NCBI RefSeq assembly: GCF_964340395.1
Contig: NC_135568.1
Location: 196,001-260,000 of the forward strand
Direction of reading: 5' to 3'
Length of the DNA: 64,000 nt
Source of the DNA: Glandiceps talaboti
Taxonomy: Eukaryota; Hemichordata; Enteropneusta; Spengelidae
The translations under genes were made by a program, and so were the position numbers. The notes beneath the pieces are model-generated. The model had not been told where the DNA came from and made no database searches. It worked only from the letters and a program-made list of their open reading frames with translations. The stretch's first letter is position 1, and the number at the start of each line of letters is the position of its first letter. This document shows positions 53,421-64,000 of this stretch, piece by piece.

Positions 53421-53864
53421 GAAGTTCACCCGTCAACAGCCCTTGCATAACCACAGAGAGTGGAGGCTCCGAGTCCACCGTCTAACCACAGACATAACCA
53501 CAGACAATATGTGTGGCATAACAAAAGCCAAATTAATGTAAAGAGGTGTACGAGTTTACTTGTATTATATTCGTCGTTGTTGGCGCTGTTCACCACTACT
53601 GGCGAGTACGTATAATGTACACAACAGTGACTCTGATCTAACCCTCAAACGAGTAGAATTCTTCTAGTCGTCTGAGTTTGACCATATATGTCTCCAAGAT
53701 ACGGTGAAACGAAACGGGGGGGGGGGGGCAAATTTAGTCTCAGAGTAATTTAGTAGTAAACTATGTCGACGCGAGGAAATAAAGTCACAAAACTACTAAG
53801 GGAAGTCACTGATTTGTCACAATTTCTAACGTCACCCTTGTCAATACTTTGACCTATACTATTA

Positions 53865-54540
53865 TCTTTAATAATAATAATCTTTATTCCCAGAAATACA
53901 TATACATAAATAACAATTCTACAATGTATAAAGTATTCAACATGGGAAAGGGAGAGGAAAAATAGTTGTCTTCGCAACTAGTCGAGTCCGTCCCCTTTTA
54001 CAATCTTAGGAATTACTAATTACTGGGGCTGCTGATCAAATTGAATGTATTGCAACATTGACAGAATAGAAAAAATCATAAAGGATTTACAAAACACATT
54101 ACATATATGGGTACGTGGACAGAAAATAAACAAACAAACAAACAAACAAACAAACACACACAAAGAAACAAAACATGACCTACTTAAATATACAGACAAA
54201 CGGTAATCGATCTATGAATATGAAGTATAACTAGTTTACATTGATTGGAGATAGTTTATGAACTCTTTTTGGAAATGACTTCTGCTATTTATGTTGCGAA
54301 TAATGTTGCCAGGGATGCTATTCCATAAGTTAGCACCTGCATACTTGACAGTGAACTGGCCAGTCCTATGGTTTGCTTTTGGGATGGTAAGGTCGTTTCT
54401 GGCGCTCTGATCGTGTTGTGAATGAGTGTTTAATGGGGTGAAGAAATCCTGAAAGGTATCCGGTAATCTGAGGTGCAAAACCGTCATGAACGAGAACGGC
54501 AAGCTGTAATTTGTGCTGTTTGAAAATGTCAAGAATATTC
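53865..54540 (-). mobile_element. 5'-truncated non-LTR retrotransposon (LINE), ORF2 C-terminus
   Basis: The minus-strand frame 54532-54236 has the typical tail of CR1-like reverse transcriptases: RNDLTIPKANHRTGQF, TVKYAGANLWNSIPGN and FQKEFINYL. A 3' region with an AAAC microsatellite follows, ending in GGGAATAAAGATTATTATT at 53865. Only the last roughly 100 residues remain. Confidence 0.8.
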
Positions 54541-55690
54541 AACCTCTTAAATAATGGTGCCGAGTGAGCACATCAGTGACTATATGTTATGGTGCGCACT
54601 ATTCTTTTTTGAATTAAAAATATTTCATTCAGGTATGTCACATGTCGGACATGTATTGCCCTACACTTCGAGACTAGTATAATAATTTCATGGGGGTATT
54701 ACAATGTAGAACGGGTCATTCCAAACTTAAAGCTTAAATAGTCTGAAATCTATGGAAAACTTATATGGCCGATCCGGGACAGCTTTCCAACAGATAATAT
54801 TTTCAAGTGGTGAATGGTACAAATATCAAGCTATTTATAATTAAACTGTCTTTTATGGGAAAATAGCTTTATACCAAATCCCCCTTTACCAGTTTAGTTG
54901 CAATACTTGTACAGTGACTGTAACTATACGAATCATCATAGTGACATGCATGCTTCCTCACTTGATAAAAATGGCAAACCCATTGCAAAGTGAAAACATG
55001 TCACTTTTAAATGATCCGATGACGTATACGTAATTTATTGTATACATAATAAATATCAAGGTTATCCCTACAAAGCAATATACTGTTCTAGCAATGCCAG
55101 ACGATACTTGTAATATATTTTGCCAAGTGTGGTAGTTTTTCAAAATATGTCAAAATATGGACATTTTATTGTATTCTGATGTTCTGATACATATCGTGGA
55201 GAAACAAGTGCCTGTGTGGCCGTTGCATGCACTGGTATTGGGTAACACCCCCCCCCCCCCCCATATCAATACATGTACATCACGCTGAGTAGGGCTTTAG
55301 TGAGCACGGCCCGTTTTTTAAAAGACGAAACCGCTTCGTGTCACTTTGTGAATGGTAATGAACCCAATCATAATAAAATGAAATAAAACGAGTACATATT
55401 TTTCAAGAGGGATAGTTATCCGACAAAAACTTTCTGAAACGATGAATTTGTGGGCCTACTTTCGCTAAGTGACGCGTGCATCGACACACGATAAGTCTGA
55501 ACTATTAAATGAAGGGAGGGTCTAGAGGGGGAACTTAACTTTTGATACTGACGTACCATGGAAAATCTGATTTCCGTATTTTTTCTTAAAAGAAGCAAAT
55601 CATAAACATAGCGACTTTGAAAATCATAGATCTTGGAGTACATGTACAAGTAAACACGGACCTTTCCAAGACTTCGTCACGGCTCACCCA
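54541..55690. other. Intergenic, with a relic of the intron-4 transposon family
   Basis: At about 55162-55230 the phrases CATTTTATTGTATTCTGAT and AAACAAGTGCCTGTG match the palindrome arm at 21660-21725. A C run lies at 55248-55262. Otherwise nothing recognised. Confidence 0.45.
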
Positions 55691-56438
55691 TCCATGAACA
55701 GTGGACCCGCCCACATTGAGACCACAACGTTCGTTGTGTCGTCTGCTTGTACTTTGTAGTCAAACTTTTTGTAAATAACAGATGTCGGCACCCAAGCAGT
55801 TTGCACACTGTGTTGTTATGCCTGGAGTAGAGACAGGCTACTATTTACAGCCACGGTGCACTGTAACAGCTGGTTAATATGTGGAGTGACCCATGTCTCC
55901 TCTAAAGAACGCCGGGACATTTTATTGGACTGGAATTGAAGTGCAAAGTTACGTTCCTGGATTTAACACCGACCCTACGTAGCTAGGGTATACGGACTAA
56001 AGGAATATCTACCCAGACTGCGTATTATGGTAAATTGCCGTTGCCTGACATCAGCATGGTTTGGTGTCAAAATTATAGTACATTCATCAATATTTTCGTG
56101 AACTTGCTTGTTGTACACTTGCTAATGGATTTGAACTAGTGCATGTAATAGTAGTAGAGTGAACTGTGTGCACTCTCAGTGTCTTGGACAATATCAACAT
56201 TGAACTTTGACTGAAAATACTCGGACTTGTCAATATTTTCGTGAACGTGCTTGTTGTAAAATTGCGAATGGATTTGAACTAGTGCATATACTACTACGAG
56301 CAGTAGAGTGAACTGTGTGCACTCTCAGTGTCTTGGACAATATCAACATTGAACTTTGACTGAAAATACTCGGACTTGCCGGCACTGCACTGCTAATGAA
56401 CATTTTTGCTGGAGGTTGATCGTCATCAGAATAGGTCT
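55691..56438 (+). other. Candidate first exon of an unidentified plus-strand gene
   Basis: A less AT-rich stretch ending at CAACT|GTAAGTG (56438/56439). No coding exon downstream supports it, so it may be a promoter or 5' UTR region or chance. Confidence 0.2.
56087..56380. repeat. Direct duplication with 143-bp offset
   Basis: TCAATATTTTCGTGAAC at 56087 and 56230 begins two highly similar segments that both run to GAAAATACTCGGACTTG. The second copy has a few extra bases (CTACTACGAGCAG). Confidence 0.95.
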
Positions 56439-56757
56439 GCAACTGTAAGTGAACAGAAGTTTATATGCATCAAATTATATTGTGTAGTACTTGTAATTTG
56501 CATTGTCTATGTGTGAAGGCGATACTTTGAGTTGAATCACAGTCACTTGTGAGCAAATATTGACTATTTTAATTATAGTATTTTCCGATGCAATCATCGG
56601 TGATGGTTTTTTTGAATATTCATAAATACCTAATGTCATTATTTTGTATTATGATCATCTTAGAATAGAATATTATCATCCTGGAATTAGCTCACAAGTG
56701 ACTGTGAGTTGAATACTGCAAGTAAGACTGCACTATGTCAATGTTATAGATTGTCAA

Positions 56758-56761
<4 letters not shown>

Positions 56762-56821
<60 letters not shown>
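56762..56821. repeat. (TG)n microsatellite
   Basis: Pure 60-bp TG run. Confidence 0.97.
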
Positions 56822-56826
<5 letters not shown>

Positions 56827-57019
56827 TTGTCAAATGGTTTCATCTGACAATTTTTTCCTTCTACTATTATTTGGGGTACAGCGTTACTTATACAATATTA
56901 TAATAAGCATATTTCTGAATTTGTTTCACTTGCTAATTGCTTTTAGTTAGCACAAATTAAATTCATTATCCAGGCTTTGCTATTTAGTATTTATGATTTC
57001 AGTGGTGATAGTACAAGTC

Positions 57020-57960
57020 CATTTGGTATATTGATTAGGGGCGAGATCAATAGTTCAATGAAGGATAAAAAGTAAATTCTTTTACTTTGGGGGTGGGGTT
57101 TCTTTGAGCCATTTAAGTTTTCATCCTACAAAATCGATTTCACTTTTAATGGATCTGTTTGTACCCCTTAATGCAAATATTTCGAAACCAGAGATGAACT
57201 GAAAATGCTTCCGTATATCTTTGTATGATCCGTAGATGTAGCAAGTTTCATTGAATATGGTGCAGCCGTTCTGCGTGTATAACCCTATTTATAAAATCAT
57301 GAATTATGCAAATAAGCATTAATTATGCACGCCACTCCCACCAAAAACTATCCTTTCTGTGACTGCAATGCACTCATGCCTTTCATTATAAAGTGCAGCC
57401 GTTCTACATTACGTTTTTTATTGCAAAACTTGGCTTAATATGCATTTTGCAATTACATATAATTGATATGAGACTTTGAAATGTCTGTACTGTCATACCT
57501 TTGTGTAATCAATATCTGTAGCAAGTTCAATTGAATTTGGTACAGTCCTGGCTATATATTCCTTATTGCTAAAGTTCATCAAATCTAACCTATACAGTTA
57601 GGGTGGAGCAGAAAATGAAAACTATTCCAGTTTCCGAATTGGTCTTATGAAGATCAACAGGTGGTTCTTTTCGCAATACTAGTATCTTACAATGGCTGTG
57701 AAAGGAACTAATTGTGGACATTATAGTTTATACGGTTTTGTGGCAGAACTTAAGCTGTAAATTAAAAGGTACCTGTTGTCTTCTACTTACTGAAGCATAT
57801 TTTACCATCACTTGTTATTGACAGAATTCTAACCTGATATTTTGGAATAATTTTTACACGATTTGAGGACATAATTTAAATTTGATCATTCATATAGTAA
57901 AATATCTAGGAAACTACTATTATGTTATCAAGTGTGCTAATGCCATCGAAGGCATGCAAC
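57020..57960. repeat. Probable interspersed repeat, family unknown
   Basis: GTAGCAAGTTTCATTGAAT.TGGTGCAG-type phrases at about 57238 and 57523, and GCAGCCGTTCT at 57263 and 57398, suggest a repeat-derived segment with internal duplication. I cannot delimit it. Confidence 0.35.
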
Positions 57961-57984
57961 ATTATGGTACATTATTATTGTCAG

Positions 57985-58105
57985 GTGATAATAGACTGTA
58001 AGATCTACGTTATGTCACTCTGCCCTCACCGGCCTCCTCCATCTGCAAGCAGTTGACCGATGTGTGAGGGCGCCCCATCATGGCGTACGTTACAGACTTA
58101 TTGTG
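57985..58105. repeat. Imperfect hairpin of about 115 bp
   Basis: AGACTGTAAGATCTACGTTA and TGCCCTCACCGG face GTGTGAGGGCGCCCC and GTACGTTACAGACT in inverted orientation, like a small degenerate MITE. Confidence 0.45.
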
Positions 58106-58300
58106 CAAATGAAGAGTACTTCCATCATTTCATTTCTCTCAGTTTTTAATACACAAACAAAGGCAAAGTGATGAAGAAGTATATATGATTTATACATGTC
58201 CATATTTTTTCTACATACCGGTAATCAAACTTTTCATGGTGTATATTTGGGTAGTAATTTCTTGTTAAGTTAGAATATGCCTCTGGCCAATTTCCCTTAC

Positions 58301-58645
58301 GACTAGTTCTGAATGCTTTGAAGATTAAAGGCAAATGCCACACTTGGAAATATAGATATATATATATATATGACTAGCTCTAAATGCTTTTAATGCCACT
58401 CCTAGAAATAAAGATATATATATATATGACTAGTTCTGAATGCTTTTAATGCCACTCCTAGAAATAAAGATATATATATATGACTAGTTCTGAATGCTTT
58501 TAATGCCACTCCTAGAAATAAAGATATATATATATGACTAGCTTTAAATGCTTTTAATGCCACTCCTGGAAATATAGATAGAAATATGACTAGCTCTGAA
58601 TGCTTTTAAGATTAAAGGCAAATGCCACTCCTGGAAATAAAGATA
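58301..58645. repeat. Six tandem copies of a 53-70-bp unit
   Basis: GACTAG(T/C)TCTGAATGCTTT + TAATGCCACTCCTAGAAATA + AAGATATATATAT. The first and last copies keep an extra AAGATTAAAGGCAAA that the four inner copies lack. Confidence 0.92.
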
Positions 58646-58861
58646 CGTGTACTTTCATAAACTTGGGTAATGGACAATCTCTTTTGACATCACATAAATT
58701 TCACTTGATGGCCAAGGAACATCAGATTGAAGCTCTTTTTCATCTATATTGTTCTTTTAGTTTTCACTATTGCTTTGTATGTCTTAGCAGACATGAATAT
58801 GGATTAGATGAACACTGCATGTTCATGACTTATAAATGCTTATTTCCATCAGACAAATAGT

Positions 58862-61572
58862 CATATTGATGGTGTGAGTTGTTTATGTCATATTGGTGGT
58901 GTGAGTTGTTTATGTCATACTGTTGGTGTGAGTTGTTTATGTCATACTGATGGTGTGAGTTGTTTATGTCATACTGATGGTGTGAGTTGTTTATGTCATA
59001 CTGATGGTGTGAGTTGTTTATGTCATATTGATGGTGTGAGTTGTTTATGTCATACTGATGGTGTGAGTTGTTTATGTCATATTGGTGGTGTGAGTTGTTT
59101 ATGTCATATTGATGGTGTGAGTTGTTTATGTCATACTGATGGTGTGAGTTGTTTATGTCATATTGATGGTGTGAGTTGTTTATGTCATATTGATGGTGTG
59201 AGTTGTTTATGTCATATTGGTGGTGTGAGTTGTTTATGTCATATTGATGGTGTGAGTTGTTTATGTCATATTGGTAGTGTGAGTTGTTTATGTCATACTG
59301 TTGGTGTGAGTTGTTTATGTCATATTGGTGGTGTGAGTTGTTTATGTCATATTGATGGTGTGAGTTGTTTATGTCATACTGTTGGTGTGAGTTGTTTATG
59401 TCATACTGGTGGTGTGAGTTGTTTATGTCATACTGATGGTGTGAGTTGTTTATGTCATATTGGTAGTGTGAGTTGTTTATGTCATACTGTTGGTGTGAGT
59501 TGTTTATGTCATATTGGTGGTGTGAGTTGTTTATGTCATATTGATGGTGTGAGTTGTTTATGTCATACTGTTGGTGTGAGTTGTTTATGTCATACTGTTG
59601 GTGTGAGTTGTTTATGTCATACTGATGGTGTGAGTTGTTTATGTCATATTGGTGGTGTGAGTTGTTTATGTCATATTGATGGTGTGAGTTGTTTATGTCA
59701 TACTGTTGGTGTGAGTTGTTTATGTCATATTGGTGGTATGAGTTGTTTATGTCATACTGATGGTGTGAGTTGTTTATGTCATATTGGTGGTGTGAGTTGT
59801 TTATGTCATATTGATGGTGTGAGTTGTTTATGTCATATTGATGGTGTGAGTTGTTTATGTCATATTGGTGGTGTGAGTTGTTTATGTCATACTGTTGGTG
59901 TGAGTTGTTTATGTCATATTGATGGTGTGAGTTGTTTATGTCATATTGATGGTGTGAGTTGTTTATGTCATATTGATGGTGTGAGTTGTTTATGTCATAT
60001 TGATGGTGTGAGTTGTTTATGTCATACTGTTGGTATGAGTTGTTTATGTCATACTGATGGTGTGAGTTGTTTATGTCATACTGGTGGTGTGAGTTGTTTA
60101 TGTCATACTGGTGGTGAGTTGTTTATGTCATATTGATGGTGTGAGTTGTTTATGTCATACTGATGGTGTGAGTTGTTTATGTCATACTGGTGGTGAGTTG
60201 TTTATGTCATATTGATGGTGTGAGTTGTTTATGTCATACTGATGGTGTGAGTTGTTTATGTCATACTGATGGTGTGAGTTGTTTATGTCATACTGATGGT
60301 GTGAGTTGTTTATGTCATATTGATGGTGTGAGTTGTTTATGTCATACTGATGGTGTGAGTTGTTTATGTCATACTGATGGTGTGAGTTGTTTATGTCATA
60401 TTGATGGTGTGAGTTGTTTATGTCATATTGGTGGTGTGAGTTGTTTATGTCATATTGATGGTGTGAGTTGTTTATGTCATATTGATGGTGTGAGTTGTTT
60501 ATGTCATATTGATGGTGTGAGTTGTTTATGTCATACTGATGGTGTGAGTTGTTTATGTCATATTGATGGTGTGAGTTGTTTATGTCATATTGGTGGTGTG
60601 AGTTGTTTATGTCATATTGATGGTGTGAGTTGTTTATGTCATACTGATGGTGTGAGTTGTTTATGTCATACTGGTGGTGTGAGTTGTTTATGTCATATTG
60701 GTAGTGTGAGTTGTTTATGTCATATTGGTGGTGTGAGTTGTTTATGTCATACTGATGGTGTGAGTTGTTTATGTCATACTGATGGTGTGAGTTGTTTATG
60801 TCATACTGGTGGTGTGAGTTGTTTATGTCATACTGTTGGTGTGAGTTGTTTATGTCATACTGATGGTGTGAGTTGTTTATGTCATACTGATGGTGTGAGT
60901 TGTTTATGTCATATTGATGGTGTGAGTTGTTTATGTCATATTGATGGTGTGAGTTGTTTATGTCATACTGTTGGTGTGAGTTGTTTATGTCATACTGTTG
61001 GTGTGAGTTGTTTATGTCATATTGATGGTGTGAGTTGTTTATGTCATATTGATGGTGTGAGTTGTTTATGTCATATTGATGGTGTGAGTTGTTTATGTCA
61101 TATTGGTGGTGTGAGTTGTTTATGTCATATTGATGGTGTGAGTTGTTTATGTCATACTGATGGTGTGAGTTGTTTATGTCATACTGATGGTGTGAGTTGT
61201 TTATGTCATATTGATGGTGTGAGTTGTTTATGTCATATTGATGGTGTGAGTTGTTTATGTCATATTGATGGTGTGAGTTGTTTATGTCATACTGGTGGTG
61301 TGAGTTGTTTATGTCATACTGATGGTGTGAGTTGTTTATGTCATATTGGTGGTGTGAGTTGTTTATGTCATATTGATGGTGTGAGTTGTTTATGTCATAT
61401 TGATGGTGTGAGTTGTTTATGTCATACTGATGGTGTGAGTTGTTTATGTCATACTGGTGGTGTGAGTTGTTTATGTCATATTGGTGGTGTGAGTTGTTTA
61501 TGTCATACTGATGGTGTGAGTTGTTTATGTCATACTGATGGTGTGAGATGTTTATGTCATATTGGTGATTCC
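58862..61572. repeat. 27-bp minisatellite, about 100 copies (2.7 kb)
   Basis: Unit GTGAGTTGTTTATGTCAT + A(T/C)TG(A/G/T)TGGT. Variation is confined almost wholly to two positions (T/C, then A/G/T; rare AGT), the rest being nearly invariant. Two 25-bp units (about 60109 and 60190) shift the frame. As 27 is divisible by three and has no stops, long frames exist on both strands (VSCLCHTDG; HHQYDINNS). Confidence 0.98.
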
Positions 61573-61599
61573 TGAATACAATGTAACTCATACTGAAGT

Positions 61600-63161
61600 A
61601 ATACCAATAACTGGGTTTGACATAAAATTACAATTTCAGAAGAGAATGAAGCCACATATAATACTTTAAATTACAGATTTTTATTCTGTTTCTCATAAAA
61701 ACCACAAGAGTCTTGCAATACATAGAGAAATGAGCAAGTCTATCAGTAGATACTTAATGTACATATACACACAAATCACTCTTTTATTTCATACAAATTT
61801 CAGGGAATTTTTGGTTGCGCAGTATTACTTTGGATTGAAGTTCACAAACTTAAAGTAAACATCAAATATGATATTTTGAAGAACATAAACTACTCAAACA
61901 AGGATATAATAATGTACAGAGGTACTGCTAACATAAAATGAAAGTTTTGGTGTAGATACTCAGATGTTGATATTTTACAATTATTTCTTTTAGAAGTGTC
62001 AGTCCTTCTGCTAACATAATGTACAGAAATCAATTAAATTTTAACTGGTAAAATCAACTTTCAAAATTACAATAAAAACACCACTGTTCTGACTTACATC
62101 ATAGATGTTGGAGAAACATTGGAGTGAGAAGCCCCCTCTCTTCAATGTCTATGCTTTCATATAGAACATAAATGGATGCAAGGTAACCAAATGCTCAATA
62201 GAAATTAACTTTTAAAAACAATGCCTTCAGAAGTCATCCGATATGCACATCTTGAAGCGCTTTCTGTTTATCGATAAACATATGTTGTGTTGCCATCACT
62301 GTGTAAACTCTTAAACATTTCAAGTTCAGACCATCATAGATCTGGCTTATTTGCATGACAATAGAGTTCACTTGGTGGAAATGAATTTTGTAATCATGTA
62401 TATTTCTGTTCAGAAATTATGTTTTGTTGGAGTATCTGTACTTAGATAGGAATATGTAGAATAAGACCCTGAGATACACACATGTGTGAATCAAATGACC
62501 GCTGTCCTTTCAAAAGGATGGTCCATTTGCTCTAAGATTTACACTACATGTATAGTTAGAACTGAGAGAGAGAGAGTTTCATTTGTTTTAACTGGTTTCA
62601 CCTGTCTCATATTCACCTGTCCCATATATATTCCATATGCTGCAAATGGTCAAAAAGTGATGTTCCTTTATACATACAATAACAAACTTTTTGCACTTTT
62701 TGCAATGTATTGAGTTCTGAACATGGACTTGGTATATGTTATTTCACATTATTTTCTCAAGTAGAAAAACATAGTGAAGCTGTTTTATCAAATAAAAATC
62801 CAAAATAAATACCAAATTCTCATCCATATGGCCACTTTAAAGTTGGACAGTGATATACTATACTTCTCTTAGATTATATGCCACAGTCAGATTTCATAAA
62901 GACAAAAGGTAGTTTAGTTTGGCCACTAGGAGTGCTGTTTTCAAGCAGTGACAGAATTTGACAGCTTAGCTTATATTTTCTCTAATTGGGATGCACTCTT
63001 GCAAGATACATTGTGGAGAATTCTAGGCATATTATCTTTGCTAATTCAGTATCTGACCTGGATATCAGTTCTGTCTTGCATAGCGAACCATTGATCTGTA
63101 GGCAGCTGTACAGTTTATTCAACTACCTGAGGGGGTATTTTCACTATCTCTCTTCATAGGA
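61600..63161 (-). other. Probable 3' UTR of the minus-strand gene at the right edge
   Basis: 1.5 kb without exons downstream of the stop at 63162. A minus-strand AATAAA sits at 61685-61680 (TTTATT on plus), about 110 bp before the minisatellite edge. Confidence 0.4.
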
Positions 63162-63573
63162 CTATCTCTTAGCAAAGTTCTTATCTAAAGCTGCATTAGT
63201 TCTTTGTATTGAATTGATTTTACTCTTTATTCTCTGTTCCACTGACAGTGCAGCTGGCAGTTTAAGAGGTCTGTAAGATGAAAGGTAACAAAAAAGTCAT
63301 TATAGACATAGATAATTCTCAATCAATTAATCAATCATTTTATTGATTAAAATGATTGATAAATTAATAGATAGCTGAGGTGATGGTGGCTGTAACAGTT
63401 AACTGTCTTGCCAGTGTAAAATCGATCGAGCTTGATGAAATTCTTGTGTTCCCTGTTAACCTGCACATACTACATTGTGGTGACAAGTTGAAAATGTTTG
63501 TTAACTCCATTTCAATTTACAATGATTCTGGCAAATACAAACTGTTCATATTGAGCCCAATTTTCTAATTTTT

Positions 63574-63659
<86 letters not shown>

Positions 63660-63869
63660 CCACAGTTTGGTTCATCACTTCCAATACAGAAAGCTAAACC
63701 AACAGATATTACATATACTTACATTAACACAAATTAGAATGTTGCAAATAATTGTGACATAAAAAAATCACATATTTAAAAAGAAGTGAATTAGTCATTA
63801 AACTTACTCTAAAAACTCGGCATCCTTGGATTTATTTTTCTCCATCTCTGTTTCCTTGGCATCCTCAAC
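63162..63869 (-). CDS. Unidentified gene, last two exons (5' part beyond the window)
   Basis: Exon 63869-63808 (62 nt) reads VEDAKETEMEKNKSKDAEFL and ends GA|GTAAGT. Exon 63270-63162 follows TTACAG, completes Glu and reads PLKLPAALSVEQRIKSK and INSIQRTNAALDKNFAKR, then TAG. Both acceptors are good and the split codon fits, so this is a real gene end. The last 56 residues are very charged and helical (coiled-coil or nuclear-protein-like); I do not recognise the family. The intron between them holds a CAA microsatellite. Confidence 0.75.
63573..63661. repeat. (CAA)n microsatellite
   Basis: About 88 bp of ACAACA in the intron of the minus-strand gene at the right edge. Confidence 0.97.
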
Positions 63870-64000
63870 CTGTATGAGATAACAATGGAATTGAATGTTT
63901 AGAAGATTTTTAAAAACAGCGCCAATGGCATTGTAGCACAATTGTACAGTTTGTGTTATTCCTCATTACCCAATAACTACAGCCTATCAGGAAATGCTGT

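Noticed and set aside
58874-61591. Open frames of 420, 461 and 469 codons with nine-residue repeats on both strands
   Set aside because: They follow automatically from a 27-bp stop-free repeat. There are no flanking splice sites or unique coding sequence, and both strands are equally open.

Overview
This is a window of nuclear DNA from an animal, most likely a marine invertebrate bilaterian. Genes are split by spliceosomal introns of roughly 0.3-4 kb, the DNA is AT-rich, and microsatellites, minisatellites and small DNA transposons are dense. Two full-length conserved animal genes can be read exon by exon. I cannot name the species: the protein matches exclude bacteria, fungi and plants but do not separate deuterostome from lophotrochozoan.

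Layout. 1-12.4 kb: no coding sequence; it holds simple repeats, a G-rich inverted-repeat element and possible 5' untranslated exons of the next gene. 12.5-28.7 kb (+): beta-catenin (CTNNB1/armadillo), 14 coding exons, 878 residues, with a complete degron, a complete Arm region and the C-terminal DTDL. It carries an N-terminal extension of about 60 residues that looks like a coiled coil. The 3' UTR runs to a poly(A) signal at 29933. 30.1-31.3 kb: two abutting TTAA-flanked DNA elements. 31.3-33.7 kb: interspersed repeats. 33.8-52.0 kb (-): the selective-autophagy receptor NBR1, 17 coding exons, 1040 residues, with PB1, ZZ, coiled coil, FW (Nbr1), two LIR motifs, an amphipathic helix and UBA in the canonical order. 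The two genes are convergent (tail to tail). 52-58.3 kb: intergenic, with a truncated LINE on the minus strand, a copy of the G-rich repeat and a duplicated segment that may lie in a first exon. 58.3-61.6 kb: a 53-70 bp tandem repeat followed by a 2.7 kb minisatellite of about 100 copies of a 27-bp unit. 61.6-64 kb (-): the last two exons and probable 3' UTR of a gene I do not recognise, continuing past the right edge.

How the genes relate. Beta-catenin is the Wnt effector and adherens-junction protein; NBR1 is a cargo receptor for autophagy. Nothing in the sequence ties them functionally beyond adjacency. The most unusual sequence-level features are the N-terminal extension of beta-catenin, two separate places in NBR1 where an exon end with its 5' splice site has been tandemly multiplied, a GC-AG intron and a 19-nt exon in NBR1, a nearly perfect 164-bp-arm palindrome inside a transposon in beta-catenin intron 4, and the bidirectionally open 27-bp minisatellite.

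Exon boundaries were set by eye from splice consensus, phase continuity and remembered protein families. No alignment, RNA or database search was run.
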